This document shows positions 1-12,019 of a stretch of DNA of 64,000 nt, piece after piece. How positions within the stretch are numbered: position 1 is the stretch's first letter; every line of letters begins with the position of its first letter. Below the pieces are notes generated by a model. That model had not been told where the DNA came from. It worked only from the letters and a program-made list of their open reading frames with translations, and ran no database searches. Origin of the DNA: Ricordea florida (lineage: Eukaryota; Cnidaria; Anthozoa; Corallimorpharia; Ricordeidae); the NCBI GenBank assembly GCA_949710005.1, contig OX453279.1, positions 13,318,578 to 13,382,577 on the forward strand, in the 5' to 3' direction. A program made the translations under genes and the position numbers.

Positions 1-3000
1 CATTTGTAGTAAGTGTAGGAAATTTAGTAGCTATAGTAAGTGTAGTATTTGTAGGAAGTATAGTAGCTGTAGTAAGTAACGTAGCTGTAGTAAGTGTCAT
101 AGCTGTAGTAAGTGTAGTAGCGCTTGTAAGTGTAGTAGCTTTTGTAAGTGTAGTAAGTGAAGTAGCTGTAGTAAGTCTAGTAGCTGTAGTAAGTAAGTGT
201 AGCAGCTGTGGTTAGTGAAGTAAGTGTAGTAACTTTAGTAAGTGTAGAACCTTTAGTAGCTGCAATAAGTGTAGTAAGTTTAGTAACTTAAGAAAGGGTA
301 GTAGCTGTAGTAAGAGTAGTAGCTGTAGTAAGTGTAGCAGCTGTAGTTAGTGTAGTAAGTTTAGTAGCTGTAGGAAGTGTAGTTGCTGTAGTAAAAGTAG
401 TAATTGTAGTAGCTGTAGTAAGTGTAGTAGCTGTAGTAAGTGTAATAAGTGTAGTAGCTGAAGAAAGTGTAGTAGCTGTAGTAAGTGTAGTAGCTGTAGT
501 AAGTGTAATAAGTGTAGTAGCTGAAGTACGTGAAGTAGATGTAGTAAGTGGATTAGCTGTAGTAAGTGTAGTAGCTCTAGTAAGTGTAGTAAGTGTAATA
601 GCTCAATGGAGTAAATGTTGTAGCTGTGGTAGGTGTAGTAAGGATAGTAGCTGTAGTAAGTGTCTTAACTGTCGTAAGAGTAATAGCTGCAGTAGGTGTA
701 GTAAGTGTAGTAGCTTAATGTAGTAAGTGTAGTAGCTGTAGTAAGTGTAGTAAATGCTGTAGCTGTAGTAAGTGTAGTACGTGTAGTAGCTGTAGTAAGT
801 GCAGTAGCTGTAGTAAGTATAGTACCTGTAGTTAATGTAGTAGCTGTTGTTACTGTAGTAAATGTAGTATCTGTAGTAAGTGTAGTAAGTGTAGTAGCTT
901 TAGTAAATCTAGTAGCTATAGTAAGTGTGGTAGCTGTAGTAAGTAGTGGTAGTAGGTGTAATAAGTGTAGAAGCTTTAGTACGTGTAGTAAGTGTAGTAG
1001 CTGTAGTAAGTGTAGTTAGTGTAGTTGCTGTAGTAATTGTAGTAAGTCTAGTAGCTGTACTAAATGTGGCAAGTTTAGTACCTTTAGTTATTGTAGTAGC
1101 GTTAGTCAGTGTAATAAGTTTAGTAGCTGCAGTAGCTGTAGTAAGTATAGCATCTGTAGGAGCGGTAGTAAGAGTAGCAGCTGTGTAGTTGCTGTAGTAA
1201 CTGTGGTACCTGCACTAAGTGTATTAAGTGTAGTAAGTTTAGTAATTGTAGAAACTTTAGTTGCTGCAATAAGTGTAGTAAGTTAAGTAACGAAAGAAAG
1301 CGTTTTAGGTGTAGTAAGAGTAGTAGCTGTAGTAAGTGTAGCTGCTGTATTTAGTGTAGTAAGTGTAGTAGATGTAGGAAGTGTAGCAGCTGTAGTATGT
1401 GTAGCAGCTGAAGTAAGTGTAGTAGGTGTAGTTACTGTAGTAAGTTAGTAGTTGTAGTAAGTGTAGTGCTGTAGTAAGTGTAGTAGATGTAGTAAGTGTA
1501 ATAACTGTAGTAGCTGTAGTAAGTGTAGTAGCTGTAGTAAGAGTAGTAGCTGTAGTAAGTGTAGTAGCTGTAGTAAGTGTACTAAGTTTAGTAGCTGGAG
1601 TAAGTGTAGTAAGTGTTGTAAGTGTAGTAAGTGTAGTAGCTGTAGTAAGTGTAGTAAGTATAGTAAGTGTAGTAGCTGTATTAAGTGTAGTATGTGTAGA
1701 AGCTGAAAAAAGTGTTAAGGCTGTAGTAAGAGTAGTAGCTTTAGTACGTGTAGCAGCTGTAGTTAAAGTAGTAAGTGTAGTAGCTGTAGAAAGTGTAGTA
1801 GCTGTAGTACTTGTTGTTGCTGTAGTGTAGTAAGTGTAGTAAGTTTAGTAGCTGTAGTTGCTGTAGTAAGTGTAGTAGCTGTAGTAGCCTTAGTAAGTGT
1901 ATTGGCTGTAGTAAGTGTAGTAGCTGTAGTAAGTGTATTAGCTGTAGTAAGTGTAGTACGTGTAATACCTCAATGGAGTAAATGTAGTATATGTAGTAAG
2001 TATAGTAAGTGTAGTATCTGTAGTAATTGTAGTAGCTGTAGTCAGTTTAGTAAGTGTAATAAGTTTAGTAGTAAGTTTACTAGCTTTAGTAGCTTTAGTA
2101 AGTATAGCACCTGTTGTAAGTGTAGTATGTGTAGTAGCTTTAGTAAGTGTAGTAGCTGTATTAAATGTGGTAAGTGTAGTAAGTGTAGTAATTGTTGTAA
2201 CTGAAATGAGTGTAGTAAATGTAGTAAGTATAGTAGCTGTTGTAAGTGTAGTAGATGTAGTAAGTGTAGTAAGTGTAGTAAGTTTTGAAGCTGTGATAAC
2301 TGTAGTAAGTGTAATAGATCTAGTAAGTGAAATAGCTGTAGTAAGTGTAGTAGCTGTTGTAACTGTAGTAAGTTTTGTCGCTTAATGTTATTAGTGTTTT
2401 AGCTGTAGTAAGAAGAGTCGCTGTAATAAATGTAGTATCCGTCGTAAGTGTAGTAGGTGTAGTAGCTGTAGTAAGTGTTGTCGCTGTAGTAACTGTAGTA
2501 GGTGTAGTAAATGTAGTAAGTGTGGTAAGTGTAGTAATTGTAGTAGCTGCAGTAAGTGTAGTAAATGTAGTAGCTGTACTAGGTGTAGTAGCATTAGTAA
2601 GTGTACTAGCTGTACTAACCGTAGTAAGTATAGTAAGTGCAGTAGCTGTAATAAGTGTAGTAACTGAAATAGATGTTGTAATTGTAGTAGATGTAGTAAG
2701 CGTAGAGCAGCAGTAAGTGTAGTAGCTGTACTAAGTGTTGTAAGTGTAGTAGCTGTAGTAATTGTAGTAAGTGTAGTAGCTGTAGTAAGTGTAGTAAGTG
2801 TAGTAGCTGTAGTAACTGTAGTAAGTCTAGTAATTGTCACAATGCAATAGTTGTAGTAAGTGTAGTAAGTGTAGTATCTGTAGTAACTGTAGTAGCTGTA
2901 GTAAGTGTAATAAGTGTAGCAAGTGTCGTAAGTGTAGTATCTCTAGTAACTGTAGTAAGTGTAATATCTGTAGTAGGTGTAGTAGGTGTAGTTGCTATAG

Positions 3001-6000
3001 TAAGTGTATTAGCACTAGTCAGTGTAGTAGCTGTAGTAAGTGTATTAGCTGTAGTAAGATTAGTAAGGGTAGTAGCTTTAGTAAGTGTAGTAATTGTAGT
3101 AGCTTTAGTAAGTAGAGTAGCTGTAGTAAGTATAGTAGCTGTAGTAAGTGTAGTAGCAGTAGTAAGTGAAGTAGCTGTAGTAGCTGTAGTAAGTGTAGTA
3201 AATGTAGTATCTGTAGTAAGTGTTGTTGGCGTAGTAAGTGTAGTAAGTGTAGTAGCTGTAGTAAGTGTAGTAAGTTTAATAGCTGTAGTAACTGTAGTAG
3301 CTCTGGTAAAAGTAGTAGCTGTAGCAAGTGTAGTAAGTGTAGTACCTTAAGTAAGTGTAGTAGCTGTAGTAAGTGTAGTAGCTGTAGTAAGTCTAGTAAC
3401 TGTAGTAGCTGTAGTAAATGTTGTAGCTGTAGTAGGTGTAGTAGGTGTAGTAGCTGTACTGGCTGTAGTAAGTTTAGTAAGTAAAGTAATGTAGTAGCTG
3501 TAGTAAGTGTAGTAAGTGTAGCAGGTGTTGCAACTGTAGCAACTGTAGTAAGTGTTGTATCTGTAGTAAGTTTAGTAAGTGTAGTAGCTGTAGTAAGTGT
3601 AGTAGCTGTAGTAAGTGTAGTAGCTGTAGTAAGATTAGTAAGTGTAGTAGCTTTAGTAAGTAGAGTAGCTGTAGTAAGTATAGTAGCTGTAGTAAGTGTA
3701 GTAGCAGTAGTAAGTGAAGTAGCTGTAGTAGCCGTAGTAAGTGTAGTAAGTGTAGTATCTGTAGTAAGTGTGGTTGGCGTAGTAATTGTAGTAAGTGTAG
3801 TAGCCGTAGTAAGTGTAGTAAGTGTAGTAGCTGTAGTAAATGTGGTAGCTCTAGTAAGTGTAGTAAGTGTAGTAGCTGTACTGGCTGTAGTAAGTTTAAT
3901 AAGTAAAGTAATGTAGTAGCTGTAGTAAGTGTAGTAAGTGTAGCAAGTGTAGCAACTGTAGCAACTGTAGTAAGTGTTGTATCTGTAGTAAAATTAGTAA
4001 GTAAAGTAATGTAGTAGCTGTAGTAAGTGTAGTAAGTGTAGCAAGTGTAGCAACTGTAGCAACTGTAGTAAGTGTAGTATCTGTAGTAACTGTAGTAAGT
4101 TTAGTGAGTGTAGTACTTGTAATGGCTGTAGTAAACATAGTAAGTGTAGTAAGTGTAGTATCTGTTGTAACTGAAGTAAGTGTAGTATCTGTAGTAAGTG
4201 TAGTAAGTGTAGTAGCTTTAGTAAGTGTAGTAGCTGTAGTAAGTGTAATAAGTGTAGTAAGTGTAGTAAAACTATAAGCTCTAGTAAGTGTAATATCTGT
4301 AGTAACTGTAGTAGCTGTAGTAAGTGTAATAAGTGTAGCAAGTGTCGTAAGTGTAGTATCTCTAGTAACTGTAGTAAGTGTAATATCTGTAGTAGGTGTA
4401 GTAGGTGTAGTTGCTATAGTAAGTGTATTAGCTGTAGTCAGTGTAGTAGCTGTAGTAAGTGTATTAGCTGTAGTAAGATTAGTAAGGGTAGTAGCTGTAG
4501 TAAGTGTAGTAATTGTAGTAGCTTTAGTAAGTAGAGTAGCTGTAGTAAGTATAGTAGCTGTAGTAAGTTTAGTAGCAGTAGTAAGTGAAGTAGCTGTAGT
4601 AGCTGTAGTAAGTGTAGTAAGTGTAGTATCTGTAGTAAGTGTTGTTGGCGTAGTAAGTGTAGTAAGTGTAGTAGCTGTAGTAAGTGTAGTAAGTGTAATA
4701 GCTGTAGTAACTGTAGTAGCTGTGGTAAATGTAGTAGCTGTAGCAAGTGTAGTAAGTGTAGTGCCTTTAGTAAGTGTAGTAGCTGTAGTAAGTGTAGTAG
4801 CTGTAGTAAGTGTAGTAAGTGAAGTAGCTGTAGTAAATGTGGTAGCTGTAGTAAGTGTAGTAAGTATTGTAGCTGTACTGGCTGTAGTAAGTTTAGTAAG
4901 TAAAGTAATGTAGCAGCTGTAGTAAGTGTAGTAAGTGTAGCAAGTGTAGCAACTGTAGCAACTGTAGTAAGTGTAGTATCTGTAGTAAGTTTAGTAAGTG
5001 TAGTAGCTGTAGTAAGTGTAGTAGCTTTAGTAAGTGTAGTAGCTTTAGTAAGTGTATTAGCTTTAGTAAGTGTAGTAGCTGTATATTAAGTGTAGTAAGT
5101 GTAGTAAGTGTAGTAAAACTATAAGCTCTAGTAAGTGTATTAGCTGTAGTAAGTGTAGTAGCTGTAGTAAGTGTTGTAGCTGCAGTAAGTATAGTAAGTG
5201 TAGTAGCAGTAGGATGTGTAGTAGCTGTAGTAAGTGCAGTAAGTGTAGTGGCTGTACAAAGTGTAGTAAGTTTAGTAGCTGTAGTAAGTGTAGTAAGTGT
5301 GGTAAGTGTAGTAGTCGTATTAGCTATAGTAAGTGAACCAAGTGTAGTAAGTGTACTAAGTGTAGTAAGTATAGTAGCTGTAGTAAGTGTAGTAGCTGCA
5401 GTAAGTGTAGTAGCTGCAGTAAGTGTAGTAAATGTAGTAGCTGTAGTAAGTGTAGTAGCTGTAATAAGTGTAGTAGCTGTAGTAGCTGTAGTAAGTGTAG
5501 TAGCTTTAGTAAGTGTAGTAGCTGTATATTAAGTGTAGTAAGTGTAGTAAAACTATGACTCTAGTAAGTGTATTAGCTGTAGTAAGTGTAGTAGCTGTAG
5601 TAAGTGTTGTGGCTGCAGTAAGTATAGTAAGTGTAGTAGCAGTAGGATGTGTAGTAGCTGTAGTAAGTGCAGTAAGTGTAGTGGCTGTACAAAGTGTAGT
5701 AAGTGTAGTAGCTGTAGTAAGTGTAGTAAGTGTGGTAAGTGTAGCTGTCGTATTAGCTGTAGTTAGTGTACCAAGTGTAGTAAGTGTACTAAGTGTAGTA
5801 AGTATAGTAGCTGTAGTAAGTGTAGTAGCTGCAGTAAGTGTAGTAGCTGCAGTAAGTGTAGTAAATGTAGTAGCTGTAGTAAGTGTAGTAGCTGTAGTAA
5901 GTGTAGTAGCTGCAGTAAGTGTAGTAGCTGTAGTAACTGTAGTAAGTGTAGTAAAAGTAGTAGCTGTAGTAAGTGTTGTAAGTGTAGTAAGTGTAGTAGC

Positions 6001-6181
6001 TGTAATAAGTGTAGTAACTGTAATAAATATTGTAATTGTAGTAGATGTAGTAAGCGTAGTAGCAGTAGTAAGTGTAGTAGCTTTAGTAGCTGTAGTAGCT
6101 GTAGTAAGTGTAGTAATTGTAGTAGCTGTAGTAAGTGTAGTATCTGTAGTAAGTGTAGTAGCTGTATTAAGTGTAGTAAGT
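1..6181 (+). repeat. Satellite A array, forward, copy 1
   Basis: This is a tandem array of triplet-structured 9-mers, GTAGTAAGT and GTAGTAGCT, mostly alternating as the 18-mer GTAGTAAGTGTAGTAGCT. Variant words mark higher-order repetition, for example TAAAACTATAAGCTC at 4267 and 5114 and TAAAACTATGACTC at 5548, or GATTAGTAAGGGTAG near 3057 and 4476. The plus strand is G/T/A rich with about one C per 18 bases. Open frames inside (VVSVVA, CSSCSK, LLHLLQ, TTATTL patterns) are artefacts of the unit. No gene, RNA gene or mobile element is visible in it. Confidence 0.95.
5114..5930 (+). repeat. About 434-bp tandem duplication within satellite A
   Basis: The block starting TAAAACTAT at 5114 recurs at 5548. 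Both copies continue with the same series of variant units (CTCTAGTAAGTGTATTAGC, then GCAGTAGGATGTGTAG, then GTGGCTGTACAAAGTG). This shows that A is amplified in blocks of hundreds of bases as well as by 9- and 18-bp steps. Block ends are approximate. Confidence 0.75.
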
Positions 6182-7318
6182 GGTGCATCAGAAAGAACGA
6201 AGTGGTCAGCAGAAGAGGCTGGAGAGCAAGGTGGTTGGACAATAACTACAAGTAATGGGTGGAAGATCCTTGGAAAGTGTAAGTTCATGCACACGTGGTG
6301 GAACCGTGACGTTTTCATAAACTGGAGGCTGCGTAACCTCTTGAGAAGGCGCAGAGACGTGCAGTGTCTGTTTGTAAAATAACAGGGTGTGCGTCATTAT
6401 CGGAGTCTTGTGGCAATAGTCTGTGAAGGCCACTAATTGGACCCTAGGGGAACTAAGCCAAACTGTCAAGGCCACTGGATAACATTTGGAGATAAGCACC
6501 TAGTAGACTTAGCGGCCAAACTGAGAGGCTTTTAGCTTCCGGAGCCCAGAAGAAATGTCCTCAATAACGTAGACCGTGAGGTATTTCTCACGAGCTTTCA
6601 AGCTCTTACTAAGTCGCCGGCAGAGACAGCAGCAGATTATATGTTGGTAAGGCATGAGCCGTAAAAACTATACAGCCTGGCGGAGGAGGCGAAGACCATG
6701 CGAGAAATTGCACCGGTGTGCAGGGCCAGTATCACGGGGTGATCATGATAGCGTTAAGAACAGGTGATTGGACTATGCTAACGCGAATGGCTGTTGCCTC
6801 GTTGCTCAGGACTGATGGGACTGTAAGGTCGCTGCTCTCATCAAAAGGCTGTCACCTTACACCGATATCTTCAGTGTCATCCATCACCATGCGTGACCGA
6901 GCCCAAGGTCGGCGGACATGGTTAGGTAGGTAATGGTAATCCACAGGTTGAGTGGTATGTGGGCGTCCAGCAATTTTGCAGAGGATGCAGGACGAGAGGG
7001 GACTGCATTCCACGTTGGCTCCAACCACTATTGGGATTTCGCCTTGCAGTGGTCCTCCCAATGCTCATAGCTTTGGTATCTTCAATGCAAAGTAACTCAT
7101 CGAGAGGAGATCCAAGTGTCTGGGAGATCTCATTTCATTTGGAGCCATATATTTTTCACTAAAAGAGGTAATCCTGGGTGTATCAACAGGAGTAGTAGGT
7201 ATTTTACAATCCTAGGACATTTACCAAGTCCTCGAAAAATCATCTTTTAAATCTTGTTCCAAAATCAGCAACACTTACCAATAAATCAAAATCCAATCCA
7301 TGTAAGCCTAACCCTCGG
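6182..7318. other. Non-satellite module M, copy 1
   Basis: About 1.14 kb of ordinary-complexity sequence joins the end of satellite A (AGTGGTGCATCAG) to the start of satellite B. Base composition is near balanced, unlike either satellite. I recognise no gene, tRNA, 5S rRNA or snRNA in it. Short open frames exist on both strands, for example 6206-6499 minus (97 codons) and 6852-7061 minus (69 codons). In the 6206-6499 frame, the four differences from copy 2 include three amino-acid changes, so I see no sign of coding constraint. It may be a degraded gene or transposon piece that became part of the amplified unit. The last 150 bases are a gradual transition into B-like words. Confidence 0.85.
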
Positions 7319-7639
7319 ATAGGCTTATACTCTACATACACAATCAGGTAAGCCCATCAGACAATCAGGTAAATACATAGGCTAAGTAGGCAAGTTCATA
7401 GGCCAATGATGAAAATTTCAGAGTACTTGTGAGCGGATAGGCTAATCCTCTGAATATATAGACTAATAAGGTAAACACGTCAGCTAATAAAGGGCATCAT
7501 AGGCCAGTCAAGTGACTCCAGAAAATCAGGTAGACACATAGGCTAATCGGGTAATCATAGCGGCTAATCAAGTAAATAAGTAGGCTAACTAGATAAACCC
7601 ATCAAGCAATCTGTCAAATAGATAGTCTAATCAGATAAA

Positions 7640-9830
7640 TAGATTAATTAATCAGGTAAATATATAGGCTAATCAGATAAATACTTACGCTAACCAGGTA
7701 TATAAAGGGCCCGATAACGTAAATAAATGAAATAATTAGGCAAACACATGGCCTAATTAGATAAATAGATAAACTAACTAGATAAATATATAATCCACTG
7801 AGGTAAGGGGATACGTTAAATAGGTATATAAGTAGACCAATCAGATAAGCCCAGAAGAAAAATAAATAAATACATAGGTTAATCCGATAAATAAATAAAG
7901 AAATAAAATAAACATATATGTTAATCAAGTACATAAATAGGCAAACTAGATAAACCCATCAGGCAATCAGGTAAATAGATAGGCTAATTAGGCAAATACA
8001 TAGGCTAATTAAACAAATAGATAAACTAATTCGGGAAATATATAGTCTTATCAGGTAAATAGTTAGGCTAATGAGTAATATCAATGGGCCAGTTAGTGAA
8101 ACCCATCAGATAATCGGGTGGATAGATAGACTAATTTGGCAAAGACACAGCCTAATTAGATAAGCCAATAAGGGAGATATATAGTCTAATCAGGTAAATA
8201 GTTAGGCGAATCAGGTATATTATTGGGCAATTCAGGTAAGCCCATCAGACAATCAGGTAAACAGGTTGAAAAGGTACACTAATTAGGCAAAGACATGGCT
8301 AATTAAATACATAGATAAGCCAATTAGGGATATCTATAGTCTAATCAGGTGAATAGTTAAGCTAGAAATAGTTAGGCTAAAAATAGGTAGATACATAGGG
8401 TAATCTGGTAAGTAGATAGGCTAAATGTAAGCATATATGCTTATTAAGTAATTACATAGGTTAATCAGGTAAACTTATCATGCATTTAATTAAATAGACA
8501 GGGAAATAGGCAAATGGATCGGTTAATTAGGTAAAAAGATAAACTAACAATGTAAATATATAGGCTAATAAGATATATAAATAGGCTTATTAAATAAAAC
8601 CCATTAGGCAATCAGGTAAATAGATGGGCTAGTTATGCAACAACATAGACTAATCAGATAAATAGATAAACGTATTAGATAAAAATATAATCTAATTAGA
8701 TAAATAGATAAGTTACGCCGGTCTGTAACTTGGCCAATCAGGTAAACCCGACAGCCAAATAAGAAAATACATAGGCTAATCAAGTGAAAAGATGAACTTA
8801 ATAAGTAAATTTATAGGCTAATCAGGTAAATAGATAGGCTAGTTAGGCAAAGACATAGGCTTATTAGATATATAGGTAAACTAATTAGAAAGGTATATAG
8901 TCTAATGAAGTGAATAGTTAGGCTAAACATGTATATAAATAGGCCATTCAAGTAAACCCAGTTAGGTGAACCCATCAGACAATCGTGTAAATTGATAGAC
9001 TAATTAGAAAAAGACACAGGCTAATTAGATAATCCAATTAGGAAGATAAATAGTTAGGCGAATCAGGTATATCAATGGGCAACTCAGGTGAACCCATCAG
9101 AAAATCAGGTAGAGAGTTACACTAATTAGGCAAGGACATGGCTAATTAAATACATAGATAAGCCAATTAGGGAAATATATAGTCGAATTAGGAGAATAGT
9201 TACTAAAAAGATATATAAATAGGGCAATCAGGTAAACCCATAAGCCAAATAGGTAGATACAGAGACCAATCAGGTAAATGCAGACACTAATTAACTAAGC
9301 ATATATGCTAATTAAGTACAAACATAGTTTAATCAGGTAAATATATTAGGCAATCAGGTAAGTTGATAAAACAATTTGGCAAACACGAAGGGTAATCAGA
9401 TAAATAGATAATTAGTAATAATAATAGTAATTAGGTAAGTACATAGGCTAATCAGATATATAAATAGGCTACCTAAAAAAAACATTAGGCAATTAGGTAA
9501 ATAGATGGGCTAGTTAGGCCAGGAGAGAGGCTAATCAGATGAATAGAGAAACTAATTAGGAAAATATATAGTCTAATCAGGTAAATAATTAGGTTAAACC
9601 TGTCTGTAACTAGACCAATCAGGTAAACCAGACAGCCAAATAAGAAAATACATAGGCTAATCAAGTAAATACATAGAGTGGTCAAATAAGGATATATGGA
9701 AATGAAATAGATACATATGTTCATTAGGTAAGGTCATCAGGTAATCAAATAAATAGATACGCCAATTCAGCAAATACATAAGGTCATCAATTAAATAGAT
9801 AAACTAATTAGGTAAATATATAGGCTTATC
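7640..9830 (+). repeat. Long block in satellite B, repeated at 20.68-22.84 kb
   Basis: The block beginning near 7640 (TTAATTAATCAGGTAAATATATAGG) matches a block near 20683 at an offset of about 13,043 bp. The same order of variant monomers follows for about 2.1 kb, including the CCGGTCTGTAACTTGG variant and the TAATTAGTAATAATAATAG variant. It is an older segmental copy within the array, not adjacent to its partner. Confidence 0.8.
8428..8443. repeat. 16-bp perfect palindrome in satellite B
   Basis: TAAGCATATATGCTTA is a perfect palindrome. Its 12-bp core AGCATATATGCT recurs once per long satellite B block, for example at 9298, 10295, 11102, 11952, 13138 and 13582. The 16-bp form also occurs at 11950-11965. 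Confidence 0.9.
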
Positions 9831-11949
9831 AGGTAAATAGATAGGCTAGTTAGGCATGGACATAGGCTAGTTAGATATATTGGTAAATTAATTAAGAACG
9901 TTTATAGTCTAATAAGGTAAATAGGTAGGCTAAAAAGGTATATAAATAGGGATATCAGGTATACCCATCATCCAAATAGGTAGATACATACGCCAACTAG
10001 GCAAATATATAGGGTAATCAGATAAATAGATAAACTAATTAGGTAATTACATAGTCTTATCAAGTAAATAGAAAAACCAATAAGCAAATGTATACGATAC
10101 TCAGATAAAAAGATAAACTAATTATTTATATATAGGCTTATCAGGTAGATAGATAGGCTAATCAGATATGTAAATAGGCTACATAGGCACAGCTAACAGG
10201 CAATCAGGTAAATAGATAGGCTAATTGAGAAAAGAGATAAGGTAATAAGAGAAATAGATAAACTAATTAGGTAAATATATACAGTAATCAAATAAGCATA
10301 TATGCTAATCAAGTAGATACATAGGTTAATTAAGTAAAAATATTATGCAATCAGATAAATAGATAGGCTAATTAATAAAATACATAGCTTAATTAGATAG
10401 ATAGATAAAGTAATTAAATCAATATATAATCTAATCAGTTAAGGGAATCAGGGAATCAGGTAATGATATCTGCTAATGATGTAAATACTAGGGCAAACTA
10501 GGAAAGCTCATCAGGCAAACAGCTAAAGAAAGAGGCTAATTAGGCAAATACATAGGCTAATCAGATATATATATATAAACTAATTAGGAAAATATATAAT
10601 TTAATCAGGTAAATAGGCTAATTAGGTATATAAATGGGCCAATAAGGTAAACCCATCAGGCAATCAGCTAAATGGATAGGCTAATTAGGCATAAGCTAAT
10701 AAGACATAGGTTAATTAGATAAATATCTTATGTAATCAGGTAAATAGATAGGCTAAATGGGTATATAAATAGGCCAGTTAGATAAACCCAACAGTCAAAT
10801 AAATAGCTACATAGGCTAATCAGGTAAATACATAGTTTAATCAAATAAGTATATATGCTAATATAGTACATACATAGGCTTACTAGATAAACTCATGTGG
10901 CAATCAGAAGAATAGATAGGCCAATTACGCAAATACATTACCTAATTAGATAGATAGATAAAGTAATTAGGTCAATATATAATCTTATCAGATAAATAGA
11001 TTGATTAGGCAGGTATATATAAATAGGCTTATCAGGTAAATCCAACAGTCAAATTGGTAGATACGTGCTCTAATCTGTTAAGTACATAGACTAATTAAAT
11101 AAGCATATATGCTAATCAAGTACTTACATAGGTGATCTGCTAATCAATGCCATCATAGGCCACTCAGGTAATTCCATCAGCCAAGGTTGGTAAGCTCATC
11201 AGGGAAACGGCTAATTAAATAGGCTAATTAGCCAAATACATAGGCTAATCAGATAAATAGATAAACTAGTTAGGAAAATATATAATATAATCAGGTAAGT
11301 AGGCTAAATAGGTATATAAATGGGCCAATAAGGTAAACCCATCAGGCAATCCGGTAAATAGATAGGCTAATTAAGCATAGGCTTATAAGACATACGCTAA
11401 TTAGATAAATAGATAAACTAATTAGATAAATATCTTATGTAATCAGGTAAATAGATAGGCTAAACAGGTATATAAATAGGCCAATCAGATAAATCCAACA
11501 GTCAAATAAATAGGTACATAGGCTAATAAATAAATACATAGTTTAATCAAATAAGATATATGCTAATATAGTACATACATAGGCTAACTAGATAAACTCA
11601 TCAGGCAATCAGAAGAATAGATAGAGTAATGACGCAAATACATAGGCTAATTAGATGAATAGATAAACTAATTAAGGAAATATATAGTTTAATCAGGTAA
11701 ATATTTTAGGACTGTCAGGTATATAATGGGGCCATTCAGGTTAACACATCAGGATATCAAGTAAACAGATAGGGTAATTAGACAAGTACATAGGCTAATT
11801 CATTAAATAGATAGCTAATTAGATAAATATATAATCTGATCACTTACAGGGATAGGCTTAACAGGTATATAAATAGGCCAATTAGATAAACCCAACAGAC
11901 AAATAGATAGGTACGTAGGCTAATCAGGTAAATACATAGACTAATTAAA

Positions 11950-11965
11950 TAAGCATATATGCTTA
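11950..11965. repeat. 16-bp perfect palindrome in satellite B (second site)
   Basis: This is the same TAAGCATATATGCTTA palindrome as at 8428, in the equivalent position of another long B block. It sits between a GACTAATTAAA monomer and a TCAAGTACATT monomer. Confidence 0.9.
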
Positions 11966-12019
11966 TCAAGTACATTTACATAGGTTAATCAAGTGAGCCC
12001 ACCAGGTAGTCAGGTAGAT

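Noticed and set aside
1-6181. Telomeric repeat or G-quadruplex array
   Set aside because: The unit lacks TTAGGG-like words and runs of G, since G residues are isolated. Satellite A also occurs internally and in both orientations.
6206-6499. 97-codon minus-strand open frame in module M (also 41665-41958), and the 69-codon frame at 6852-7061
   Set aside because: I recognise no family. The 6206-6499 frame has mostly residue-changing differences between copies. The 6852-7061 frame lies downstream of an in-frame stop with no clear start. They are left as part of module M.
6182-6740. A plus-strand frame through M that reads protein-like between stops (for example HLVDLAAKLRGF)
   Set aside because: There are five in-frame stops in about 185 codons, close to what random sequence gives. 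I recognise no homology, so a pseudogene call is not supported.
7280-7285. AATAAA near the end of M as a polyadenylation signal
   Set aside because: There is no coding region upstream, no A tract follows, and AATAAA-like words are common in the AT-rich transition to B.
6182-7318. tRNA, 5S rRNA or snRNA gene inside module M
   Set aside because: I looked for A/B-box words and 5S landmarks on both strands and saw none. A covariance-model search would be decisive.
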